Of a stretch of DNA of 64,000 nucleotides, positions 24,541 through 35,749 are shown piece by piece. The notes under the pieces are model-generated. The model saw only the letters and a program-made list of their open reading frames with translations. It ran no database searches and was not told where the DNA came from. Every line of letters starts with the position of its first letter. Position 1 is the first letter of the stretch. The translations under genes and the position numbers were made by a program. Origin of the DNA: Epiperipatus broadwayi (taxonomy: Eukaryota; Onychophora; Udeonychophora; Euonychophora; Peripatidae); NCBI GenBank assembly GCA_028023455.1, contig JAQFVV010000233.1, positions 682,001 to 746,000 on the forward strand, written 5' to 3'.

Positions 24541-26785
24541 TGATTACACACATGTAGAAAAGATCAATAATCATCAATATAAGTATATTGGTGATTATAT
24601 TAAGAATAGATGATAAATTTACAATATAAGGCATAAATCGGTGACAGTTCCTTACCACAAGGATATTGAAAATATATTTACTATAATATAATCAGATAGA
24701 ATTAATTATAGATGAATTCAACAAAGCATTTCTTAAAGTAAAAATTAGCTATTTTTACAATTTTGTGCTGGCAATAATTTTGGTATTAACAAAATGTATG
24801 TTCAATTGTTCTGGATATTATATGACATTCAAACAACAAAGTTCAAGAATAAGCACAACCAGGATGACAGTGTGTGAGAATGCAGTGTGGTGCACAGACA
24901 CCCTCCATCAATAAAGCTGCCATATCATCACAATAATTAATAAAATTTATATATAAATGAAAATGTTTAGATATCCAAATCACTCCATTGTTAGAAACAG
25001 ATTCCGATTGTGAATATTTTTTATTTAAATATGAGAATTATTTTTTACTAAGTCTTGTAACAATTGCTCGATATATATAGATTACATATATTTTCTACCA
25101 TTGTGCTAAATTAAATAGATCAACACATGATCCTAAGATTATAAATAAAATTTATATATGTAAATGAAAATGTTTACATTTCTGAATCACTTTTATTTAA
25201 ATATCTTAATCTATATAAAAAATGATACATTACTATTAATCATTTATTTTTAAAAAAACTTTTTAATAAATATTGTCTCATAATAATTACAGTAATTCTG
25301 CAGTATGTTGGACAACAATCATGTAGTAGATAATTACATTTCAATCATATTTTAAAAGTATCAGTGTAGTGTGTTTGATATAGCACTGTGATAGTATCAG
25401 ACTCAATATGTAATCCTAGGATTAATTCTAATGATGCCTCAAAAATTTTCTTAATACTGATTTTTTTTTTCTAATAACAATATATACATATTACATTTTA
25501 CTAATCAGCTTTCCCTTGGATTAGAACTATTATGAAAGTTATTACCTAGCTAAAATCTCATAATTTATCTACAATATTACCCAAATTATGATAGTCCAGA
25601 ATTAATAAAAGACAATTTTGAAATAAGATACTATTGCTCACATTTCTTTTCTTAAGTAGATGAAATGTAAATCCTTAATTCCTTACATCAGAACATATAG
25701 CATGTATATAATGATGTATAGTATAAACAATATGAATTAAGTTATTATACTGAAATAATAAGCATAATAATTAGTGTAAATATTCTATTATTGAATATTT
25801 GAAAAACTAATTTTGTTAATAGAAAACACAAAATGTTATGCATGAGAGATTCTGAATAAAACTAAAAATAACTACCAATAATTATTTTTAACAAACTAGT
25901 TAATATGTTGATCAGAATTGACTTAATTAAAGCTACTTATTATTTATCATATGGAAAATTTCTACAAGTTATTTTGTGGCATGAAAGTCAGGAGAGTTAA
26001 GATGTTAATAAAAAGGTAAAAGTGTAAATAATTATAACTTTTTATAGTTCTACTGTTTCTGTATCTTTGGATAAACAAAAATATATAGAATTTATTTTGT
26101 TTTAATTTACCAATTTTATTTCATGGGAATGGAAATTCTGGAATTTAACAATTACAAAGATTTTTCTTACTCATGTAGAAACCCTGAACACAACAATTCC
26201 AAATAATAATGTCTATATTTTGAATGTATTTATTTCAGTAATCTTCAGAAGTCGCCTGAATTTGTCATGATTACATTTGAGAAATGATTACAATATCAAG
26301 AATGTGTAAATGTTTTTAGAACCAATTAGATTTAAAATATAATTCAATTGTGGTACAGCTAAGAAATGAAACAAAAAAAAAATGGTCCACTGATAAAATG
26401 AAAAAAAAATAGTAGGAAATAAATTTCACTTATTGGACAAAAAAAAATTAAGATGTTATTTTCTAAATTCTTTATGCCAAATAATGAGCATTTAGTGAGG
26501 TCTGCTGTAATCAGAAAATTGTATAATGAATATTTTTTCTCACAAAATTATATTTATAAACAAATGTTACCATGAATGTTAGAGAAGCAGATATCTTTAT
26601 CACATTTTATAGGTTTGGTTACCTGTAGTTCACTGCCTTTAGCAATAAAAATACTGTACTTTTTAAAAAATTATTCTGCATATATAGTTTTTGCCACAAA
26701 CCAGAAAAGCAATTAGGAAGCTACAGTAGATGTTAAGAAAAAAATAATTTCTACCTCTATGTGACTTTTTATGATTTATATTAGC
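24541..26785. other. unassigned AT-rich DNA
   Basis: No coding similarity was found. Around 25,370-25,430 a weak tRNA-like block can be imagined, but the box sequences are too poor to call. Confidence 0.5.
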
Positions 26786-26804
26786 ATAAATGATGATCTT
26801 TTAT

Positions 26805-27664
26805 TTAGATACTTACAATTGTAGATCCCTGTCAAGTGAAGGAAGATTGCAAGAATTGGAAGAACTGTCTCATATTAAATGGGACATTATTGAACTTTGT
26901 ATAGTTAGAAGAAAAGGTGGAGAGACAATTGATTTAAAAAGTGGGCAAGTAAAACAAAGGCACAAATATTGGAAGTACAAGTGGAGTAGGATTTATTATA
27001 CATAAAAGGTGGAAGAACAACATTGTGAAGATTGATGGTGTATTGAACAGTGACAAAATCAATTATTCAACCTAATAGCAGTTACCAAATGCAGATAATT
27101 AGGGTTTATCCAACATCAAGTTCTCATAGTGATGAAGTAGTTGAGGATTTTTATATTGGTGTACAAAAGACTTTTGCTCAGACCAAACAATGTTTTAAAA
27201 TTGTTATGGGAGACTTTAATGCTACAATTAGTAAACTATTGAAAGATGAAAGTTCTGTAAGTAAATTTAATTATGGTAATAGAAATGAGAAAAGATATAG
27301 ACTTGTAGAGTTTGCAGAAAAAGATAAACTTTATATTATAAATTCTTTTTTCGAGAAAAATGTTAAAAGGAAATGGACATGGAAGCATCCAAATGAAGGT
27401 ACAGCAGAATTGGATTATATTTTGACTAACAGAAAATACATATTTCAAGATTGTAATGTTCTTAACAAATTTAACACAGGAAGTGATCATCGATTAGTAA
27501 GATGTAAGATACATGTTAATGTAAAAGTAGAGAGACAAAAATTATTAAGAAAAACAATATTCACAGCTAATATTCCTAACCTTCAAAAACATTCCAATGA
27601 ATTTAAATTAGAACATGCAAATTGTTTTCAAATATTAGCAGTTTTAGAATATGATTCAGATTAG
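26805..27664 (+). pseudogene. LINE apurinic/apyrimidinic endonuclease domain
   Basis: It starts at DTYNCRSLSSEGRLQELEEL and SHIKWDIIELC, with VRRKGGETIDLKSG (the usual 'W.(I/V)(I/V)GL.E.RR.G' segment; the catalytic Glu of 'CEVRR' reads Ile). After a frameshift come SGVGFIIHKRWKNNIVKID and the ORF 27,050-27,664 with YQMQIIRVYPTSSSHSDE, MGDFNAT (Asp/Asn catalytic pair), KWTWKHPNEGTAELDYIL and GSDHRLV (catalytic SDH). This domain nicks target DNA to prime reverse transcription. It lies immediately upstream of the RT in one element. The largest open piece is 204 codons. Confidence 0.85.
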
Positions 27665-28124
27665 AATGAAATTAATAGGAAAATAACTGATACATTTTTA
27701 AAATCTGCAACAAAGATAACTGGTAGTAAAAAAGCGGCAATTGGCCAATAAAATTTCTACTGAGATTAGAGAATTTATGAAGAAAAAAAATAAATATATA
27801 TAAAAATGGTGCATTAAGAAGGAATGGATATCTCAAATTTTGTAAAATGGTACAAAAAAGAATTGATAACGATATAAGAAAGTATAAATGTGAACTAGTA
27901 AGAAAATCTGTAGAGAAGAATAAAAGTCTCAAGAGTGTAAAACAACATTTTGGTATTGGTAGGAATCTTACATCTGCAATAAGAAAAAAATGATGGAACT
28001 ATAACTAAAAAGAGAGCTGACATCATGAAATGGATAGTTTTATCAAGAATTATATAGTAATAAAGAACAAATACTTCCTACAACTATTATAACTTCTGAA
28101 TTGTCCAGAATTTGAAGTAAAAAA
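27665..28124 (+). pseudogene. LINE linker between endonuclease and RT
   Basis: Lysine-rich frames with stops connect the two domains. The spacing matches that of intact APE-RT LINEs, and no inserted element is apparent. Confidence 0.5.
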
Positions 28125-28970
28125 GTGAGATATGCAATTAAATTTATGAAGAAGAGAAAAGCTCCAGGTAATGATGGAATTATAATTGATATCTTAAAAG
28201 AAGGTGAAGAAATAGAAAAAATTTTGGCAAAGTTATATATGAAATGTCTAAATGATAAAAATATACCAAATGATTGGGAGAATGCAGTAATAATATTAAT
28301 ATTTAAAAAAGGTGATAAAGAAGATATTAGAAATTATAGACATATCAGTCTTTTATCAGTTTTATACAAAATTTTTACCAAGATAATTACAACTCATCTA
28401 CAGAGAACTTTGGATTTCAACCAACCAAAAGAACAAGCTGAATTTAAAAGCAGTTTTAGTACAATTCATCATATCCAGGTATTGAGAGAAGTTATAGAAA
28501 GGACGAATGAATATGAATTGCCATTATGCTTAGGATTTGTAGATTATGAAAAGGCATTTGATTCTATAAACATTTCTTCAGTGATTAAAGCATTGGATCA
28601 TCAAGGTATAGATCCAGGATATTGTCATATTCTGAAAGAATATTTATAAAAATGCAACAGCAACAATTAGATTACATAATGATACTAAGAAAGTCAACAT
28701 TGAGAAGGGTGTAAGACAAAGTGACTCCATATCTCCAAAACTTTTTACAGCAGTGCTGCAAGAAGTATTTTGTGGATTAAAATGGGAAACTAAAGAAATA
28801 AAAGTAAATGGAGATTATTTAAGTCATTTAGATTTTTCAGATGATGTAACTGTTTTTGCAAATAATGCTTTAGAGCTTCAGGAAATGTTGCAAGAGTTAT
28901 TAGATGAAAGTAAGAATGTAGTACTAAAGGTATACATTAAAAAAAAAAAACTAAAGTAATGTTCAATGGA
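28125..28970 (+). pseudogene. LINE reverse transcriptase domain
   Basis: Open frame 28,125-28,649 covers RT fingers and palm: KRKAPGNDGI, WENAVIILIFKKGD, IRNYRHISLLSVLYKIFTKI, QAEFKSSFSTIHHIQ, and motif A LCLGFVDYEKAFDSI with the catalytic Asp. After a frameshift there are VRQSDSISPKLFTAVL (motif B region) and the frame at 28,753 with LSHLDFSDDVTVFA, where the usual Y/F-A-D-D is FSDD, so both Asp residues are kept. RT copies the element RNA at the nicked target. At least two frameshifts and stops make this copy non-functional. Confidence 0.9.
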
Positions 28971-29585
28971 TTTTCTCAAAAGATGAAGATAAAAATTGAT
29001 AATGATAAGTTAGAAGTTAGAAGAAGTTAACAACTACAAATATCTTGGATAGATTATTTCTACAGATAGAAACATAATGAATAAAATTAGTCATAGAATT
29101 AAATTTGTTTTGGTTGAAGTGCTTTTGGTAAAAATATAGTTAATATTAAAAAGAAATATGCCTATGTGTTTGAAAAGGAATATTTTTAATAAATGTGTTT
29201 TACCAGTTCTTACATGTGGATTAACAGAAGAGCAATAGTGACTTCAGATCACTCAAAGAAGTATGGAGAGTTGCATATTATGGGTAATAAAAAGAGATCA
29301 AAAATGCAATACATGGGTAAGAGAACAAACAGGTGTTACTGACATCATTGAAGGGATTAAAAGATTGAAGTGGAAGTTGGGTTGGACATATTACTAGAAG
29401 AGATAATAATAGATGGACAATTGAAATATTAAACTGAAAGATTGTAATAGACTAAAAAGAAACCACATGTGAGATGGATGGAGTGTGTAGGGATGATGTG
29501 GAGAAGAGAGGATAGAGATCAGAGATGGATTGAACTTGGAGAGATCTTGATTCTGCAGTGGACTGATAATGGTTGATGATGATAT
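28971..29585 (+). pseudogene. LINE RT thumb and C-terminal region with 3' tail
   Basis: Fragments include NYKYLG (thumb 'Y.YLG' motif), FNKCVLPVLTCGL, TWVREQTGVTDIIEGIKRLK, then a NRWTIEIL-like segment and DGLNLERS near the end. The better-preserved antisense copy at 53.1-53.3 kb shows that the original read RRDDNRW..EILNWSPRD.KRPR.RPHVRWM. The element ends in ACTGATAATGGTTGATGATG, the sequence also found at the other 3' end, so the tail is a GAT-type repeat rather than poly(A). Confidence 0.8.
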
Positions 29586-29589
29586 TAGC

Positions 29590-30880
29590 ATGTCTGCTTA
29601 TGTTTTTTATGTAAGATTTCTTATGCTTTTAAAAATTCTGTTATAGTTTTCATTAAGAAAAGATTGTTTATTCATTTCAAATTTATATGTGAAGTTGACT
29701 TTAAAAAAGTTACATTAAACAAGTACTTTAAATAATATAATGATCAAACAAAAAATGTTCCCAACATTGATTGGAAGGGACATCAATTTAAATTGCTTAC
29801 TTAAAAAAAAATTGTTCAAGCTTTTTATGTATGTAGGACTTTTTAAGCTTTTATTGTAAAAAATATGAATATAAATTTCATTAGAGAAAATGATTTATGC
29901 TTTTTAAATTTATGTATACAGTATAAAAGTTAAATAAATTAATTTTATATTATAATATTTTACATTTATACTTTTGATTTTGTATATTTTTTCTATATAA
30001 AAGATTGTGTTGGGTGGTAATTTTGCTTTAAAATGTTGACCTATAACGAATTATTCTTAAATACATATATTTTAAGATATGGAATAAATGAATTCTGTAG
30101 AATGAATAAGCTGGAATTCATTAAATTCATTATAGACAGACTCCAACATAATGTATTCCCCAAAATTCATCATAAATTTAAATGTATAAAAATTAAACAA
30201 TAATAATGATTGATTTTCTATAGAAAAAAAAATTTAATTCATACCACAGATTTTAAATATATCATGGACATTGAATATCTTTTTTAAAAATAAAAAAATT
30301 AAATTGGGAATTATTGATAAATAATGAATAAATGTTTTACTAAATACATTATTAATCAACAGCATTAACTTACGTACAAATAATTTTTTACCAATTTTAA
30401 ACATATTGTAGAGTATAGTAAGTATGTAATTAGAAATGATAGGAAGTTGATATCACATTGAATTCACTACTGGAGAAATAAAAATAAAGTCAAGTTTTTA
30501 AAAAAAAGAATTTAAATTAATATATTATACATTTTCTAATTTATTTTGGAGTATATTATGTATTATTATTATACGATTTTTTTTTTTTATATTATATAAT
30601 GAATAAAACTTTTAATATTTATTTTATAGCTGAAATTTCATAATATAAATATCAATGTACTATAGTTATTTTGAATATATTTTTTAAAAATGTGTAAAAA
30701 GTAATTAGTCAACTTTATCCAGTAGTGTCCATTTTGCAAATTATTTTGCTGTACTTTATATATTTATTTTTTTATTTTTTTATAAATACATAATTTTCTC
30801 TTTTTGCTGCAAAAATAATACAATGTAAATATAAGCATGCTATTGTTATTGTTGAACATGTAGTTAGAACCTATGATTGT
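29590..30880. other. unassigned AT-rich DNA
   Basis: Long A/T runs. Nothing recognised. Confidence 0.5.
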
Positions 30881-30899
30881 CTCATCTACTATCCCTTTT

Positions 30900-31550
30900 T
30901 ATTAAATTCTCAAATCACAAACCTCAATTTAAATTTGCAGAAAAATTATTTGAATTATGAAATTGTGTTATACAACTTTCAACTCTGTATTATCTTTCAA
31001 ATGATGTTTGTCTTTTTTCAATATGATAAAAATTTATGAAATTTTAAAATACTTCTTTAGGATTTCGATTTATAACCTTTTACAAATGGAGGAAGTTATG
31101 ATTTTTGAAAAAAACTTAAAATGCTATTGAAAGAATTTTAATGATGTAAGGATTTTAAATTTTATTATAATTATAAAATTTATGTCACAATGTACTTACT
31201 GATTGTTCAATTTTTAGGATAAATTATTTTCAATTAGATCACATACTTTATCTAATATCAACCTTCTTTTACAAATTTTCAAATCAATAGGTTCAATTCA
31301 AATTTGGAAAAACTATTCAAGATATGAAATAATATAATATGTCATTGGATTCTGTATAAAATTTTATTTCAAGTACTTTTTTCCCCAATATAATAAAAAA
31401 TTAGACAATTTTATAAAAATTTTAACAAATGAAAAATGAAATAATTTTTTAAAAAAAATTGGAAATGTTTTTGATAAACGATGCAAGTATTTTAAAATTT
31501 ATATTATATCTATTCTTCAAATTTTAGGATAAATTACTTTTAATCATCTA
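30900..31550. repeat. old tandem repeat, two diverged units of about 310-370 bp
   Basis: Landmarks recur: AATTTAAATTTGCAGAAAAA at about 30,928 against a CAATTCAAATTTGGAAAAAC-like block at about 31,295, and TTTTTAGGATAAATTATTTTC at about 31,211 against AATTTTAGGATAAATTACTTTT at about 31,519. Spacing differs by indels. It is too diverged to define a consensus by eye. Confidence 0.45.
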
Positions 31551-32189
31551 TAACTCACAAAAAAATATATTCCATATTAATATCATAAAAATTATAACTT
31601 TTTATTTATGATATCTGTATTCATGTATGTTTCTATACATATGCACATAAATTGTACATTTGTTCTAAAAATAAAAAGCAAACATGCCATTTGTGCAAGC
31701 ATTACCCATATATAGATGTGTAAATATGTGCATGTATGAATTATGTACATTTTCTCTTAAAAAGTATAATTTAGTAATGTTATTTTCAATACAGAAGCAA
31801 TAATTTGTCCTCAACATTTTTTTTATATTTGCTATATTAGAAGCAATATACTTAAATATATCCAAAATATTTTTTTAGAACAAGTTATTAGAAAATGTAT
31901 TTCATTTTTTAGAAATATCATAGATAACTTTTATATATTATTTATATTATTATAAGAAATGTAATAAATTTATTATCAGAAGTTAAATTTTAAAACTCAT
32001 CTTTCAAATTTTTTTATTTATCAATAAATACAAAATTAATAACTTTAAAAATGTTTAAATGTTTAAATTCATATTAGTAGTTTTATTACTTAATAGCTGT
32101 TGAAATTTAATAAATAGTTATTTCTATAAAACAAATAAAAATTTTCTTATGAATATGATTGGAATAAGATTTACTTTTTAATGCAACTA

Positions 32190-33150
32190 TCATTTTAATC
32201 TTTCAACATATTAATCTATGATCCATCCAACAATCTAAACTTGCAAGTGCTCACGTAATATGAACACTTGTATTCTTACTTCAAACTATAAAGTAATCTA
32301 TTAAATGATATTGTTTTGAGAATGGATGAATCCATGTTCTTTTATAATGTTTTTCTGTCTAAACGAAGTGTTTGTGATAGTCAATTCATGTGTAATGCAA
32401 AAATTCAATATTAACAGACCAATTGAATTATAGCACTAATACTGTTATTTTCAACAACTTTTGGCCAAAGTCTACTATACATTTGACATTAAAATTTCAA
32501 AGAAAAAAAATTCAATGTTTTAGTGATATTGTTGTGATAATGCTATCCAACAAAGAATAAAAGCTATCTTTTTCTGATTTCATTGAATTTAATGTTGGAG
32601 CATAGACATTAATAAAATGAATACTGATACCATTGTGCAAAACAAATTTGACAAATACAAGATACTAAATTAGACTTTATAGAAAATCAAACATCATGCA
32701 TACTTTTTTCAATGACTGATCTGCACTTCTAAAAAAAATGTAGTCATCTATTTGTTCTACTGAATTTATTTCTTCTGGAAGATGAGCTTCATTATGAAAC
32801 TATATTTATATTAAATCTTGACAGCTCATTAGTCATCAGTGCAATTCTCCATTTAGATGTATCAAACAACAAAGTTTTCAGATTCCATATACCTATACTT
32901 AGAAAAAAATTACATTCATATTACTTTATCTTTAATACTATCACTATCTCCTGCTTTATCACTACTAGTGAAATTATTATTTCTATCACTATAATAAGTA
33001 ATTTCCTAGGTACACCCTCTTATATAAGACAGCACCTTGAAACTTTTTCTAGATCCCTTCCATTTCAATTGTAGGCAGAGATATTCCTAAATAGTTTCTA
33101 AAACAATTTTTGCAGGTGAAACTGCTGTTCCAAATCCAGTTCCAAACTAA
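32190..33150 (-). mobile_element. LINE endonuclease remnant, second family
   Basis: On the minus strand, fragments match the APE domain of a LINE family different from the one at 27 kb. In order: LKTLLFDTSKWRIALMTNEL with LSRFNIN, then EKSMHDV followed by FSIKSNLV, then SRLWPKVVENNSISAI, NFCITHELTITNTSFRQKN, and finally a remnant of the 'DYV.VR..D...V..T.A..GADCWTDHRL' segment (FEVRIQVFILREHLQV, IVGWIID). The order and spacing follow the intact domain, but stops interrupt nearly every segment. No RT is seen downstream, so the copy is truncated towards lower coordinates. Confidence 0.65.
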
Positions 33151-33199
33151 CTCATTAATGATAGTATTATCTCAAACAGAATCCACAACTAAGAGCTAA

Positions 33200-35480
33200 C
33201 AGCCTGCTAAGCCCGTGTCCATGACTGCTTTCTTGATTGTTGAGATTTTAAAAAAATGGAAAATTGGAGTCAAAAATGTTATGCATGTAGTTAAAGAACA
33301 GAAATGTGATTGCACAAACAAACAAATCCATTGTCACAGATAGTATAATAAGATGATCAATGAAGAGGCTCATGATGGTTGGATCCCACACTAACTAAAA
33401 TGACTGAAAATTTTTAAAAAAAGGAGAGTTTTTAGTAGCCTCTCAAAAACAAGTCTTATCTTACAAAATAGCAATAGGAACTTTTGGCTTGGGCACTATT
33501 TAATTATTATTCATTAGTTAAGCTTCATATATAAAAGTCATTCCACTACATTATCCATGGAGTCCGTTGATAGCCTGAGCACAGCACCTTAAGCATTTTT
33601 TTAAACATTAACATTATATAAATGACTTTTCAAATAACACATATATTTTTTTAAAATAATATAATGGTACAGCTTTCATTTTACAATATTATATTTGATT
33701 TGAATTATACAAAATCACCAATGTGCCCCCTCAAATCATCTCATTTTTTTCCTTATTTAATGCAGGATTTTTCAACTTTTCATTCTTGGTTCCATTTTAT
33801 TGTTCTATTATTTTCTTTAATTATTAATTCATGTAATACTATCATTATCATCCCTTCCTAAAAATAAGGAATAAATGCTAAAATCTTCACTATTTTATTA
33901 TCTGTCTTAATATTTTAATTCATTTATCATATTATTATTTTCTTTTATTACTTTTAGTAACTGCCGCTTGTGTCTATTTATAATAAACCATTTGTTTGTT
34001 TTTCCAGTGTTACTTATTTACAGTTTTTAATTCCTCTTAAACCTTTCTTATTTTATTCATGAATACTTATGAATTATAGTTTTACAGGTATTTTATTGTT
34101 GTTGTTGTTGTTACTGGTACAATAAGATTTAATGCATTTCTACAGTTGGAATCTCATCAATGATACTATTAGTCATGTCAATGGGAGATTAATCGGTGTT
34201 TCATCATCTCAGTTTATTCTCCAACTCTACATGCACAAATATTGGCCTATGTTTCCTCTGTCAATCAATATCATTTCATAACTGTAAGCTGTGGTATGAT
34301 AATAATAATCTTGCAACTCACAATTCTATATATCATGGAATAGTCTTCTGGTATAAAAGAAAAGTACATAAAAAATAGAGTTAAGAATTATTCCTTTTAA
34401 AAATGCCATCCATATAAGCCATAAATTTTGCATCTGGTAGAAAGAAAGATAGGTTGAATGACTCTGTCACTTGTTACATTATTAAAAAGAATATGTGTGT
34501 AGCATATAATTGAAAATTCATTCAGTATGACAAATCTGGAGTCACAAAATTTCAATTTTTAATAATCACATTAGAAACATTCCCTATTAATTCATAACAC
34601 TCAGCTTTTAATAAATCGGAACACATCCACAGCACACCATCACTTTTGTTGAAACTGAAAGTAACAAAATTTTTCATTCATATTTCTTATTTTGGTACAG
34701 CATTTTCTAATGTACAAATAATATGTTTGATATTATAAAAAAGTTTTCTTTCTGTTTTTACTCAGTTTCTTTAATAATTAGATATTTAGAGTTAATTATA
34801 TCAGTCTCTTCTGAGACATTTTAATGATTCTTGGACCTTTAAGTTTTGCCTTAAAATAATGGCAAGATAGCATGTCGTGGCCTCTTCTTAATCATTTATT
34901 ATTGCTTAGATTTTTGCCTTATTGTTTCTTTAAATAATAATTATTATTTAAATTATTATTTTATGGAAGAGCAGCATAAGGATTTTTATTCCTTTCCAAT
35001 TTTGATATTAGTAATGTTTCTTTAAAATAATACATTTTCATGACCTTAGTCCTACCTGGCTTTTCATTTTCTATACATTTATTCTGGTATAATTTTGAGA
35101 GAATGATCTGTCCCTTTCAAATTTAAGTATCATGATTATGTTCCAATGAAGTGATTTCACAATGAATAAGATTACAGTTATCTTTAATGGTGTTTTGTTA
35201 CAATCAGTACCATCATGGTTATCCTCAAAGGTATTATGACACAATCAAAAAAGTCATGATTATCTGTTATCCATATTCATAAATGACTATACAATCTGAA
35301 TTAAAACTTGTTTTCACTTTGTTTGACATGCTGTCTTTATGCATCAATCTGAGAATCAACCTTCACTTTCATTACATACTAGGCAATTCTTATATTTCCC
35401 ATTTTCCACTATTGAAATTTTTTTTAGCCTTTCATATCTCATACTTTTTTATTCTTTTTCTGTTAGAATTAATTACATTT
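33200..35480. other. unassigned AT-rich DNA
   Basis: A (TTG)n tract lies at about 34,096-34,111. Otherwise no element or gene was recognised. Confidence 0.5.
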
Positions 35481-35487
35481 ACTTTTA

Positions 35488-35744
35488 TAAATACAATTTA
35501 TCTACTACTTTGAACACTTTTTAGCAAAAAACTTTTATTGATCTATATTCATGCACAGCCTTATATTTTGACTGTCCTGCAGTTTTCTTCAGAGCCACTT
35601 TTATTTTAAATTTTTTTTAAAAATTAAAATAAAAGTGGTTCTGAAGAAGAGGGCAGGACAATCGAAATGTAAGATTGTGCATGAATATAGATCAATAAAA
35701 GGTTTTTGCTAAAGTGTTCAAAGTAGTGGATAAATTGTATTTAT
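35488..35744. mobile_element. hairpin element with two hammerhead-like motifs (head-to-head)
   Basis: The left arm (35,488-35,606) is the reverse complement of the right arm (about 35,622-35,744), joined by an AT-only loop, so transcripts of either strand would fold back. Each arm contains CTGAAGA (35,586-35,592 minus, 35,641-35,647 plus). The left copy has extra A, then stem-loop ACTG-CAGGA-CAGT, then AAAAT; the right copy has the same frame ending in CGAAATGT. The layout is the same as in the Penelope-like elements here, but no coding region is attached with certainty. Confidence 0.6.
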
Positions 35745-35749
35745 ATAAG

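Larger units (their letters stand above)
26800..29585 (+). mobile_element. LINE (RTE-like, APE plus RT), nearly full coding length but decayed
   Basis: A plus-strand non-LTR retrotransposon with an N-terminal apurinic endonuclease, a reverse transcriptase and the C-terminal RWxGHxxR / RGRPHxRWMD-type region, ending in a GATGATGAT-like tail. Other copies in the window are the antisense endonuclease piece at 1-515 and the antisense 3' end at 53,113-53,345, so the family is dispersed. Many frameshifts and stops show that it is extinct. I place it near the RTE group from the endonuclease and RT wording, but clade assignment needs a tree. Confidence 0.85.
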
